Positions 25,915 to 34,002 of a stretch of 34,002 bases of DNA are shown here, one piece after another; position 1 is the first letter of the stretch; each line of letters begins with the position of its first letter. Location of the stretch: assembly GCA_026990815.1 (NCBI GenBank), contig JALXCS010000380.1, positions 1-34,002 on the forward strand, given 5' to 3'. Position numbers and translations under genes: made by a program. The stretch comes from Methylomonas sp. (GTDB lineage: Bacteria; Pseudomonadota; Gammaproteobacteria; Methylococcales; Methylomonadaceae). Under the pieces are notes generated by a model that saw nothing but the letters and a program-made list of their open reading frames with translations, was not told the origin of the DNA and did no database searches.

Positions 25915-26217
25915 AACAAGACTTTCTATCGCTTGAATGTACTTGAGAACTACAATGACTTATTTACACGTTTCTTTTTTTCAATCATTTATCTCCATTC
26001 CACAAATTTTTGTCATGTTATGTATAGAACATTCAAATAAATTCGGAATTTATTATCTATGACCTTTTGTCATCCAGTTGGTTCTGACTCTAAAAAATAA
26101 GTCAAACCCGATAGCAACTCACACTTCCACTGGGTCTGTTAAATATCAGTAAAATAACGTATTATTAAAGTTTAAATTATTTCATTTTTTAATAGTTAAT
26201 TTGTTCAGGAGTAAAAA
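25915..26217. other. AT-rich leader region upstream of pgk
   Basis: About 300 bp without a confident gene. It contains the 12-codon minus frame at 25950-25988 (MIEKKKRVNKSL). On the plus strand it contains the pgk leader with CAGGAGT ending six bases before the ATG at 26218. The segment 26150-26205 is very AT-rich and probably carries the pgk promoter, but I cannot place -35 and -10 boxes with confidence. Confidence 0.4.
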
Positions 26218-27390
26218 ATGCCCATAAAGAAAATGGTTGATCTGGATTTGGCGGGAAAACGGGTTTTAATCCGCCAGGATCTGAATGTACCCATTAAAGA
26301 CGGCAAAGTCACTAGCGACATCAGAATTCAGGCCAGTGTACCAACCATAAAAATTGCACTGAAAGCGGGAGCCAGTGTTATGGTGGTGTCACATCTTGGT
26401 CGACCGGTTGAGGGCGAATATAACGAAGAATTTTCGTTAAAACCAGTTGCTGAAAGACTTACTGACTTGTTGGGCCAACCAGTCATGCTGGAAAAAGACT
26501 GGCTTAACGGCATTGACATTAAACCCGGTGAGGTCGTGCTTTGCGAAAATGTCCGTTTTAACAAAGGCGAAAAGAAAAATGATCCTGAACTAGGTAAAAA
26601 AATGGCTGCCCTTTGTGATATTTTCGTAATGGATGCTTTTGGTACTGCCCATCGCGCTCAGGCGTCTACTCACGCTGTTGCCCAATTTGCCCCGATTGCC
26701 TGTGCTGGACCATTGCTTGCAAAAGAACTGGAAGCTTTGGGCAAAGCTCTGGAAACTCCGGACAGACCTCTGGTTGCCATTGTTGGTGGCTCTAAAGTTT
26801 CAACAAAGCTGACAGTTTTAAAAAGCCTGTCTGAAAAAGTTGATCAGCTCATAGTGGGCGGTGGCATAGCTAATACTTTTATTGCGGCTGAAGGTTATCC
26901 GGTTGGTAAATCGCTCTATGAAGCTGATTTGGTTGATGAAGCCAAAAGGCTAATTTCGGATGCAAAAAAAAATGGTTCGGATATACCCGTCCCTGTTGAT
27001 GTGATTTGTGCCAAAGAATTTTCTGAGACTGCTGAAGCGACGATAAAAAAAGTTGCCGATGTGGCTGATGATGACCTGATTCTCGATATTGGTCCCGAAA
27101 CCGCCAAACAATACGCCGAAATTGTAAACAAAGCTGGAACAATTGTCTGGAATGGACCGGTTGGTGTTTTTGAGATTGATCAATTTGGTGAAGGCACCAG
27201 GTCTCTCGCTATTGCCATAGCCGAAAGCCCTGCATTTTCAATTGCTGGCGGCGGCGATACACTGGCTGCCATTGATAAATACCAGATCAAAGATAAAATT
27301 TCTTACACATCAACCGGCGGTGGGGCTTTTCTGGAATTTCTGGAAGGTAAGGAATTGCCTGCTGTGGCAATATTGGAGCAAAGAGCTTAG
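26218..27390 (+). CDS. pgk: Phosphoglycerate kinase
   Basis: Interconverts 1,3-bisphosphoglycerate plus ADP and 3-phosphoglycerate plus ATP in glycolysis, gluconeogenesis and carbon assimilation. The conserved start GKRVLIRQDLNVPIKDGKV (residues 13-31), VVSHLGRP (about 56-63), and the C-terminal nucleotide region GGGDTLAA (about 341-348) and STGGGAFLE (about 361-369) are intact. The 390-aa length is typical. The start is fixed by CAGGAGT. gapA, tkt, pyk or fba, its usual partners in gammaproteobacteria, are not adjacent; it is followed 76 bp later by rpoZ, which is unusual. Confidence 0.97.
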   Translation: MPIKKMVDLDLAGKRVLIRQDLNVPIKDGKVTSDIRIQASVPTIKIALKAGASVMVVSHLGRPVEGEYNEEFSLKPVAERLTDLLGQPVMLEKDWLNGIDIKPGEVVLCENVRFNKGEKKNDPELGKKMAALCDIFVMDAFGTAHRAQASTHAVAQFAPIACAGPLLAKELEALGKALETPDRPLVAIVGGSKVSTKLTVLKSLSEKVDQLIVGGGIANTFIAAEGYPVGKSLYEADLVDEAKRLISDAKKNGSDIPVPVDVICAKEFSETAEATIKKVADVADDDLILDIGPETAKQYAEIVNKAGTIVWNGPVGVFEIDQFGEGTRSLAIAIAESPAFSIAGGGDTLAAIDKYQIKDKISYTSTGGGAFLEFLEGKELPAVAILEQRA

Positions 27391-27466
27391 CCCAATAAAA
27401 CACTTGTATTTTTAGATAAAACCCTTATATGTATCAGTATGATATTAAATAAATTTAGGAGATAGA

Positions 27467-27727
27467 ATGGCTAGAGTTACTGTAGAAGATTGCCTGGATA
27501 ATATTGAGAATCGCTTTAAATTGGTTTTATTGGCCGCAAAAAGAGCGCGACAATTACAAAAAGGTGCGGAGGAATTTATACCTAGAGATAAAGACAAAGA
27601 TACCGTTGTTGCCTTACGTGAAATCGCAGAAGGCCATGTGACTGAAGATAATATAGACTTGTTGCACCAAGTCGGTGAAGTTGAAACCAGTTCTGCGCCA
27701 ATTGAAAAACTGACCGAAGCTTTCTAA
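27467..27727 (+). CDS. rpoZ: RNA polymerase omega subunit
   Basis: The small omega subunit that helps beta' fold and, in E. coli, forms part of a ppGpp binding site on RNA polymerase. The start MARVTVEDCLDNIENRFKLV and the AAKRARQL helix are diagnostic; the 86-aa length is normal. A TAGGAGATAG ribosome site precedes the ATG. It is followed by spoT after 14 bp, the common gammaproteobacterial order. gmk, which often precedes rpoZ, is missing and pgk takes its place. It likely heads the operon that runs through to apbE, from a promoter in the 76-bp gap after pgk. Confidence 0.97.
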   Translation: MARVTVEDCLDNIENRFKLVLLAAKRARQLQKGAEEFIPRDKDKDTVVALREIAEGHVTEDNIDLLHQVGEVETSSAPIEKLTEAF

Positions 27728-27741
27728 GAACTTATTTTAAG

Positions 27742-29910
27742 ATGGTGGAATTGGCTGAAAAAATCAATATTGAATTGCCTCAGGACAAGTTACTGAGGCA
27801 ATTATGTACAATTTTGAGTCGATATTTGCATCAATCTCAAATTGATGAGGTCATTCACGCCTACGAATTTGGAGCCAACGCCCATTCTGGACAAGTTCGG
27901 AAAACCGGCGAAGCATACATTTGCCATCCGCTTTCAGTCGCCATTTATCTTGCTGAAATGCGTATGGATGCCCAAGGGATTATGGCGGCTTTGTTACATG
28001 ATGTGCTTGAGGATACCGAGGTAACAAAGTCCGAATTACAACATTTGTTCGGAGAAGATGTTGCCGAGTTAGTCGATGGATTGACCAAACTCTCAAAAAT
28101 TGACAACAAACCGCACGATGAAGCTCAAGCTGAAAATGTCCGTAAAATGATTCTAGCCATGGCTGACGATTTACGCGTCATCTTGGTCAAGCTAGCTGAT
28201 CGCCTGCATAACATGCAAACTCTGGATGTTATGAAAAGCAAAAAAAAACAACGGATAGCAAAAGAAACATTGGATATTTATGTGCCTATTGCCAATCGTT
28301 TAGGTATGAACGACATGCGCAGACAATTGCAATCCCTTGGATTTTACAATCTGTATCCAATGCGCTTTCGGGTTTTACAAAAAGCCTTGAAAAAAATTCG
28401 TGGTAACCGTAAGGAAATTGTCGACACGGTTGAATCAGCGATCAAAAACAGGCTCATTGAAAATCAGTTAAATTGTGAAGTCACCGGCAGGGAAAAAAAT
28501 CTTTACAGCATTTATCAAAAAATGCTGAAAAAAAAAATTTCCTTTTCGGATGTTGCCGATATTTATGCTTTTAGAATTTGCTGCGATACTGTTGATACCT
28601 GCTACCGGGTTCTGGGTGCCGTGCATAACCTATACAGCCCGGTGCCAGGCCGTTTTAAGGATTATATTGCCTTACCCAAAGCCAATGGCTACCAATCGCT
28701 TCATACCCTGCTAATCGGCCCTTTTGGATTACCTATCGAAATCCAGATCAGAACCCATCAGATGCACCAAATTTCTGAATCTGGAATCGCTGCCCACTGG
28801 CTATACAAATCTGATAACGAAAAAAAATCCACTTTGCAGGATTTAGCCCATGAGTGGCTTAGAGATTTGCTTGAAATTCAGAAAAGCGCAGGCAATCCAT
28901 TGGAGTTCATTGATAATCTAAAAATTGATTTATACCCACAGGAAGTTTTTGTATTTACACCACAAGGAAATATTATTAAATTACCCAGAAATGCTTCAGT
29001 AGTTGATTTTGCATATGCCGTGCATACAGATATTGGCAATTCCTGTATTTCTGCCCGTATTGACAAACAGCTGGTTCCTTTACAAACCAAACTTGAAACC
29101 GGTATGACTATCGACGTCATCACTGCTGAGTGGGCGAGACCAAACCCGCTGTGGCTGAATTATGTGGTAACGGCAAAAGCCAGAAGCGGCATCAGAAATT
29201 TTCTAAAACATTTTAAACAACAAGAAGCCATTGACCTTGGAAAAAGATTACTGGAAAAGGAATTGAACAGTATGGATTTGTCTTTTGACAAAATACCTGA
29301 ATCGCATCTCACCAAACTTCTAGAAGCGTTGGAAATATCCACCAAGGAAATTTTGCTGGAAGAAATTGGACTGGGAAATCGCATGCCTTTTTTGATTGCC
29401 AAAAGAATCAGTCAAAATGACATGCTGGAAGCCGTCAAACTGGAAGACATCGAACATAACCAAAAATCGCCATTACTGATTAAAGGTACAGAAGGGATGG
29501 TTGTGACACTTGCAAAATGCTGTCATCCGATTCCCGGTGATCCGATTCTCGGCTATTTCAATCCTGGTCGAGGTATTGTCGTTCATCATCATGAATGCCG
29601 CAACAGTAAAGACAATCGAATCAAAAAAACCAATTGGCTTGATGTTGAATGGGGTCAAGACATTACAGGAGAATACCCGGTTGAAATTCACCTTGAATTA
29701 CTCAACCGCCAGGGGGCCTTAGCAACCGTTATTTCTACAATTTCGTCAATGAAATCCAATATTGAAAACATTCAGGTTATTGGCCAGGATGATTCAATAT
29801 CAGTTGATCAAATTATTTTAAGTGTTAAAGACAGAGTACATCTGGCCAACATCATGCGTAAACTAAAAAAACTCTCATTCGTTTTAAAATTATCACGTAC
29901 TAAATCCTAA
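27742..29910 (+). CDS. spoT: Bifunctional (p)ppGpp synthetase/hydrolase SpoT
   Basis: Makes and degrades (p)ppGpp, controlling the stringent response. An intact HD hydrolase domain is present (residues 25-200; HSGQVRKTGEAYICHP near 48-63 and catalytic H86/D87 in LLHDVLEDT). The synthetase domain (about 240-350) has GRFKDYIALPKANGYQSLHT and EIQIRTHQMH. A TGS domain (about 395-455) begins VFVFTPQGNIIKLP. The C-terminal ACT domain (about 645-720) begins EYPVEIHLELLNRQGALA. The complete HD box argues for SpoT over RelA. Length is 722 aa. The ATG is 14 bp after rpoZ and has no clear ribosome site, suggesting coupling. The start of ridA is 5 bp after the stop. trmH, common between spoT and recG, is absent. 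Confidence 0.96.
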   Translation: MVELAEKINIELPQDKLLRQLCTILSRYLHQSQIDEVIHAYEFGANAHSGQVRKTGEAYICHPLSVAIYLAEMRMDAQGIMAALLHDVLEDTEVTKSELQHLFGEDVAELVDGLTKLSKIDNKPHDEAQAENVRKMILAMADDLRVILVKLADRLHNMQTLDVMKSKKKQRIAKETLDIYVPIANRLGMNDMRRQLQSLGFYNLYPMRFRVLQKALKKIRGNRKEIVDTVESAIKNRLIENQLNCEVTGREKNLYSIYQKMLKKKISFSDVADIYAFRICCDTVDTCYRVLGAVHNLYSPVPGRFKDYIALPKANGYQSLHTLLIGPFGLPIEIQIRTHQMHQISESGIAAHWLYKSDNEKKSTLQDLAHEWLRDLLEIQKSAGNPLEFIDNLKIDLYPQEVFVFTPQGNIIKLPRNASVVDFAYAVHTDIGNSCISARIDKQLVPLQTKLETGMTIDVITAEWARPNPLWLNYVVTAKARSGIRNFLKHFKQQEAIDLGKRLLEKELNSMDLSFDKIPESHLTKLLEALEISTKEILLEEIGLGNRMPFLIAKRISQNDMLEAVKLEDIEHNQKSPLLIKGTEGMVVTLAKCCHPIPGDPILGYFNPGRGIVVHHHECRNSKDNRIKKTNWLDVEWGQDITGEYPVEIHLELLNRQGALATVISTISSMKSNIENIQVIGQDDSISVDQIILSVKDRVHLANIMRKLKKLSFVLKLSRTKS

Positions 29911-29915
29911 CCGAC

Positions 29916-30317
29916 ATGAACAAGGAAATCATCCAGACACCAAAAGCCCCCCAGGCCATTGGAACCTACTCGCAAGCCGTTAAAGTTGATCAAACTGTTT
30001 ATCTTTCTGGACAAATCCCGCTTGACCCGGAGACGATGGAAATTGTCGAAGGTGATATTACCGCTCAAATCAGACGCGTTTTTGATAATCTGAAGGCGGT
30101 AACGGAAGCTGCTGGCGGTAATCTTTGCCATATTGTTAAATTAAATGTTTTTTTAACCGATTTAAGCAATTTTCCTGTTGTTAATGATGTCATGGCTGAA
30201 TATTTTGCCGAGCCCTACCCTGCCCGCGCTGCAGTGGGTGTTGCCGCACTACCCAAAGATGTTGCAGTCGAAATGGATGCGATCTTGCATTTGCCGGAAC
30301 AGGAATACACCATTTAA
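29916..30317 (+). CDS. ridA: RidA family enamine/imine deaminase
   Basis: Hydrolyses reactive enamine/imine intermediates (2-aminoacrylate and relatives) released by PLP enzymes, protecting the cell. The family pattern is intact: PKAPQAIGTYSQAVKVD (about 8-24), VYLSGQIPLDP (about 28-38), and the catalytic-region Arg in YPARAAVGVAALPKD (about 101-115) with VEMDAI after it. The 133-aa length is usual (about 128). It has no obvious ribosome site and sits 5 bp after spoT and 8 bp before recG, so it is read by coupling within the operon. spoT-ridA linkage is familiar in gammaproteobacteria. Confidence 0.94.
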   Translation: MNKEIIQTPKAPQAIGTYSQAVKVDQTVYLSGQIPLDPETMEIVEGDITAQIRRVFDNLKAVTEAAGGNLCHIVKLNVFLTDLSNFPVVNDVMAEYFAEPYPARAAVGVAALPKDVAVEMDAILHLPEQEYTI

Positions 30318-30325
30318 TTCTCAGC

Positions 30326-32410
30326 GTGCATGAATCGCTTACCCAACCTGTTACCACGCTTGCTGGAATTGGCGGACAGACGGCAAAACGCCTAGAAAAA
30401 CTTGGAATTCAACAGGTTATTGATCTGATTTTTCATCTCCCCCTGCGTTATGAGGATCGCACCCGCATCTTACCCATCGGTTCATTAGTACCCGATCAGA
30501 ATGCGTTGATTTGTGGAACCATAGAATTCACTGACATCATAACCAGCGGTCGAGGAAGCTTTATTTGTAAAATCAGTGATGGCACTGGTTTTATCAGCTT
30601 GCGGTTTTTTCATTTCAATGCGGGATTGCAAAAACGACTTGTGGCAGGAGCACTAATAAGTTGTTTTGGAGAAGTTCGGTTTGGTTTTTCCGGGCTTGAA
30701 ATGATTCATCCAGAATACAAAAAAATCTCCTCAAAAGAGGACTGCATCACTGAAACCAAATTGACCCCTGTTTACCCTCTTACTGAAGGTGTTCGGCAAA
30801 CAACAATGCGAAAAGCCATTCAACAAGCTCTAAATTTGTTTTTTCAATCCGGACAAAGCCAAATTGATGAATTGCCTGAAATCATCCGAAAAAAAATGGC
30901 CTTTTCAACGCTTCATGAAGCCCTGGAAACACTCCACTCACCAGACCAAAACATAACACTTGAAGACCTGGAAAATGGCAATTTACCGGCCCGTAGGCGT
31001 CTCGCTTTTGAAGAATTACTCAGCCATCATCTGAGCCATTTGCAAACAAAAAAAGCCAACCGACAATGGCAGGCACCTGTATTTAATACTAATCAACAAT
31101 GCATAAGACAATTTCTTCATGCACTGCCTTTTACACTAACCACCGCTCAAAAACAAGTGATCAAAGAAATCGAACAGAACTGTCAACTACAAACGCCAAT
31201 GATGCGGCTTATTCAGGGTGATGTTGGTTCCGGGAAAACTGTAGTTTGTGCCTATGCTTCGTTGCTTGCTGTTGAATCCGGGTTTCAGGTTGCCATCATG
31301 GCTCCAACAGAGCTGTTGGCTGAACAGCACTACCGTAGTTTCTGTGATTGGTTTCAGTTCAAAGAATATAAAATAAGTTTGCATACCGGTCAGAACAAAG
31401 GCAAACAGCGCGAAAACATCTTGCAGGCTATTGCCACTGGAGACAGTCAAATCATTATCGGTACACATGCTTTGTTTCAGGAAGCAGTCAATTTCTCTAG
31501 GCTGGGTTTAATCATTATTGATGAACAACACCGGTTTGGTGTCAACCAGCGGTTAGCATTAAGAGAAAAAGGCAGCCATTCGAACATCAAACCTCATCAA
31601 TTAATCATGACCGCTACACCAATTCCGAGAACCTTGGCGATGTTAAATTATTCTGAACTGGATATTTCAATTATTGATGAACTCCCGCCGGGAAGAAAAA
31701 AGATTGTTACTCGTGCGGTCAGCTCTGAAAGAAGGGATGAAGTGATTTCCAGGATCAATCATTGGACAGAACAGGGATTCCAAAGTTACTGGGTTTGCAC
31801 CTTGATTGAAGAATCAGAAATTCTACAATGTGAGGCTGCTGAAAAAACTGCCGAAAAACTGATTACCGCTTTGCCAGAAGTCAAAATTGGCTTGGTTCAT
31901 GGCAGGATAAAATCATCGGAAAAAGAGCAAGTCATGTCTGACTTTAAACAACACAAACTAGACATGCTGGTTGCAACAACTGTCATTGAAGTTGGCGTCG
32001 ATGTTCCCAATGCGAGTTTAATGATTATTGAAAATCCCGAACGCCTCGGGCTGTCACAACTTCATCAATTACGTGGTCGAGTTGGCAGAGGCGCAAATGA
32101 AAGCTTTTGTCTGCTTATGTACCAACCACCATTGTCTGATACTGCCAAGCAGCGATTGGGAATTTTGCGAGAAACCAGCGATGGTTTTGTCATTGCAGAA
32201 AAAGATCTGGAACTGAGAGGCCCGGGCGAAATGCTGGGAACCCGGCAAACCGGACAGATGCAGTTTAAAATTGCTGACCTGTCAATTGATTCAGATTTGT
32301 TGGAATCAGTACAATCTTCCGCACAATTCATAGAACAGCAATCACCCCAGATCATTCAGCCATTAATACAGCGATGGCTGGGTAATACATCACATTATGC
32401 TGAGGTATAG
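30326..32410 (+). CDS. recG: ATP-dependent DNA helicase RecG
   Basis: A branch-migrating helicase for stalled forks, R-loops and recombination intermediates. An N-terminal wedge/OB domain (about 1-190) is followed by the motor. Walker A is DVGSGKTVV near residue 300, the DEQH box near 399, MTATPIPRTLA near 428-438, and motif VI QLRGRVGRG near 580. The 694-aa length matches the family. It starts at a GTG (30326) 8 bp after ridA; a nearby ATG at 30330 is out of frame. No clear ribosome site is visible, as for its operon neighbours. ubiC follows after 6 bp. Confidence 0.95.
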   Translation: MHESLTQPVTTLAGIGGQTAKRLEKLGIQQVIDLIFHLPLRYEDRTRILPIGSLVPDQNALICGTIEFTDIITSGRGSFICKISDGTGFISLRFFHFNAGLQKRLVAGALISCFGEVRFGFSGLEMIHPEYKKISSKEDCITETKLTPVYPLTEGVRQTTMRKAIQQALNLFFQSGQSQIDELPEIIRKKMAFSTLHEALETLHSPDQNITLEDLENGNLPARRRLAFEELLSHHLSHLQTKKANRQWQAPVFNTNQQCIRQFLHALPFTLTTAQKQVIKEIEQNCQLQTPMMRLIQGDVGSGKTVVCAYASLLAVESGFQVAIMAPTELLAEQHYRSFCDWFQFKEYKISLHTGQNKGKQRENILQAIATGDSQIIIGTHALFQEAVNFSRLGLIIIDEQHRFGVNQRLALREKGSHSNIKPHQLIMTATPIPRTLAMLNYSELDISIIDELPPGRKKIVTRAVSSERRDEVISRINHWTEQGFQSYWVCTLIEESEILQCEAAEKTAEKLITALPEVKIGLVHGRIKSSEKEQVMSDFKQHKLDMLVATTVIEVGVDVPNASLMIIENPERLGLSQLHQLRGRVGRGANESFCLLMYQPPLSDTAKQRLGILRETSDGFVIAEKDLELRGPGEMLGTRQTGQMQFKIADLSIDSDLLESVQSSAQFIEQQSPQIIQPLIQRWLGNTSHYAEV

Positions 32411-32416
32411 AAACAG

Positions 32417-32989
32417 TTGAAAAAAAGCATTTTATATTCAACAGAGCCAGACTGGAAAATCAACCATCCTGGAACACATCGACATATTTCCGAACAAGCT
32501 GCAAGCTGGATTTATGAACCAGAATCTATTACCCGACGATTACGATGCCTATACAACAATCAAGTCAATGTCGAACTGTTATTGCATCAATATAGTCTCC
32601 CTTATATAAGCGAAAACCAGTTGCTAGGACAATCTAATCATCAATATTCCCTGATTCGGGAAGTCATCCTCAAATCCAATGGCAAACCGTTGATCCTGGC
32701 ACGTACTGTTATCCCGAAAAAAACCTTGCATGGTGCTCAACGAATTTTATCCCGGCTTGGAAACAAACCATTGGGAGAAGTGATATTTTCTTACCCTAAA
32801 TTGCAACGTTTGGAAATACAAGTCTGCCAAATCGAACCATCCCTGTGGTGTCCAAAAATTAAAAATCGAATTGACCTAAATAATCCGATCTGGGCCAGAC
32901 GAACTATCTATGCAATTAAAAACAGACAACTGCTAGTTAGTGAATTTTTTCTACCGGAAATAACAGGGAATCTTCCCAATACGATGTAA
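32417..32989 (+). CDS. ubiC: Chorismate lyase
   Basis: Converts chorismate to 4-hydroxybenzoate and pyruvate, the first committed step of ubiquinone synthesis. Residues equivalent to E. coli R76 and E155 appear as R81 (in LIREVIL) and E176 (in LLVSEFFLP). RTVIPKKTL near 96-104 and PLGEVIF near 118-124 are also typical. At 190 aa it is about 25 aa longer than E. coli UbiC. It begins at a TTG, with AGG about ten bases upstream in the recG end; no in-frame ATG exists before the conserved region. ubiA, its usual neighbour, is not here. apbE follows after 7 bp. Confidence 0.88.
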   Translation: MKKSILYSTEPDWKINHPGTHRHISEQAASWIYEPESITRRLRCLYNNQVNVELLLHQYSLPYISENQLLGQSNHQYSLIREVILKSNGKPLILARTVIPKKTLHGAQRILSRLGNKPLGEVIFSYPKLQRLEIQVCQIEPSLWCPKIKNRIDLNNPIWARRTIYAIKNRQLLVSEFFLPEITGNLPNTM

Positions 32990-32996
32990 CAATATC

Positions 32997-33893
32997 ATGT
33001 CCCTTTTTCGTTTCTCATTTAAAGCGCTAGGATCAATATGTGAACTGCAACTTTACTCTGTTAATAAAAGACACGCTGACAAAGTTGCCCAACTTGTAAA
33101 AGAGGATGTTTTTCGTATTGAACAGCGATATTCAAGGTATCGGGAAGACAGTATTTTATCAATTATCAACCAAACAGCCCATCAAGGTGGATCTTTAACT
33201 ATCGATGATGAAACTCTCGCGTTGTTAAATTATGCACGTACCTGCTATCAACAAAGCGATGGTTTATTCGATATTACTTCAGGAGTTTTAAGAGAAGTCT
33301 GGGATTTCAAATCACAAATTATCCCGACAGAACAACAAATAAAAGCTGTTTTACCACGTATTGGCTGGGAAAAAATCAGCATTGAAAACAATGTTCTCAG
33401 CTTTACTATTCCCGGTATGCAGCTTGATTTTGGCGGTATCGGTAAAGAATATGCTGTTGACAGAGCCGCCACTATTTGTCGACAACAGGGAATTGAATAC
33501 GGTTTAGTTGATTTGGGTGGAGACATCAAAATTATTGGCCCTCATGCAAATGGCAAACCCTGGTCAGTCGGAATTCGTCATCCCGGAAAATCCGGCCAAC
33601 TGATGGCAAGTATTGATGTTTCGAAGGGTGCTCTGGCAAGCAGCGGTGATTACGAACGCTGCATTATTATCAATGGCGAAAGGTACAGTCATATCCTTAA
33701 CCCTAAAACCGGCTGGCCAGTTCGAGGATTATCATCTATTACAGTGATTGCCGAGCAGTGCGTCATTGCTGGGAGTTTGACCACAATTTGCATGTTAAAA
33801 CAAAGTCAGGGGAAAAAGTGGATTGCTGAACTAAGTGTTCCTCATATCTGGATGGATGATAAAAATAAAATTGGCGGATCATTAGCAACCTAG
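32997..33893 (+). CDS. apbE: ApbE-family FAD:protein FMN transferase with altered metal site
   Basis: ApbE proteins attach FMN to Thr of target proteins (such as NqrB/C and RnfD/G) using FAD and Mg2+. Family blocks are present: YSRYREDSILSIIN (45-58), SDGLFDITSG (87-96), LDFGGIGKEYAVDRA (143-157), DLGGDIKIIG (172-181) and YSHILNPKTGWPV (230-242). The DALxT motif that supplies the metal-ligand Asp and Thr reads AGSLTT at 258-263, so the Asp is Gly259 while Thr263 is kept. No lipobox or signal peptide is visible, so it is probably cytoplasmic. It is last in the rpoZ-apbE run, 7 bp after ubiC, without a clear ribosome site. Confidence 0.88.
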   Translation: MSLFRFSFKALGSICELQLYSVNKRHADKVAQLVKEDVFRIEQRYSRYREDSILSIINQTAHQGGSLTIDDETLALLNYARTCYQQSDGLFDITSGVLREVWDFKSQIIPTEQQIKAVLPRIGWEKISIENNVLSFTIPGMQLDFGGIGKEYAVDRAATICRQQGIEYGLVDLGGDIKIIGPHANGKPWSVGIRHPGKSGQLMASIDVSKGALASSGDYERCIIINGERYSHILNPKTGWPVRGLSSITVIAEQCVIAGSLTTICMLKQSQGKKWIAELSVPHIWMDDKNKIGGSLAT

Positions 33894-33990
33894 ATTCAAC
33901 TCATAAGTGCAATTCATTTTAATGGAAATGGAAGGGCCAGCTGATGTATAGTTCAAGCTTTTTCAATCCGACCAAAGAATGAGGAAACTT

Positions 33991-34002
33991 ATGAAGAAAT
34001 AT
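33991..34002 (+). CDS. Start of a truncated gene at the window edge
   Basis: ATGAAGAAATAT opens at 33991 with a good ribosome site, TGAGGAAAC, five bases or so ahead. Only four codons are in the window, so nothing can be said of function from sequence. In many gammaproteobacteria an apbE gene is followed by a small DUF4266 lipoprotein and a DUF3570 protein; the MKK start fits that possibility, but this is inference. Confidence 0.45.

Overview
The window reads as a stretch of an AT-rich gammaproteobacterial chromosome. This rests on several gammaproteobacterial markers: the divergent trmJ/suhB pair with cysE behind trmJ, purM divergent from a DUF2066 gene, spoT-ridA-recG, ubiC, and the DUF2760 plus paired Hsp70 operon. 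A methanotroph-like (Methylococcales) or sulfur-oxidiser-like gammaproteobacterium is my guess, but the sequence does not prove it. I found no rRNA, tRNA, insertion sequence, prophage or CRISPR array. Most of the window is ordinary chromosome.

Layout. At 221-1681 (minus) lies an exported di-haem peroxidase with a nested-stem terminator after it and a 24-bp dyad far upstream. At 2395-4771, cysE and trmJ overlap on minus and face suhB on plus. At 4982-6173 there is a 52-residue membrane peptide gene (minus) and a DUF3530 protein with a degenerate hydrolase elbow (plus). At 6176-9036, purM (minus) is divergent from a DUF2066 protein and a small exported protein. At 9030-11430 (minus) is a compact P-loop ATPase - metA - guanine-deaminase-like operon. 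At 11508-12572 (minus) are a small four-helix membrane protein and an exported PepSY-like protein. At 12645-18379 (minus) an operon encodes an exported 123-aa protein, a membrane-anchored DUF2760 protein and two unusual Hsp70s. At 18484-24826 are a DinF-type MATE transporter, a spermidine-synthase-like protein and a very large SNF2 helicase. At 25105-25914 (minus) are a divergent MazG/HisE-like protein and a 41-codon gene that ends in its own hairpin. At 26218-33893 (plus) are pgk and then a tight rpoZ-spoT-ridA-recG-ubiC-apbE run. The first codons of another gene are at 33991.

How the genes fit together. Much of the window is core metabolism: cysteine and methionine biosynthesis (cysE, metA), purine synthesis and salvage (purM, guanine deaminase), glycolysis/gluconeogenesis (pgk), ubiquinone (ubiC) and flavinylation (apbE). 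Alongside it sit transcription, stringent response and repair genes (rpoZ, spoT, recG). The less explored material is the dual-Hsp70/DUF2760 operon, the ATPase linked to metA, the MazG/HisE-like protein without the expected acidic motif, an ApbE that appears to lack a metal-ligand Asp, and two very small genes. I did not identify a clearly new defence or mobile system.
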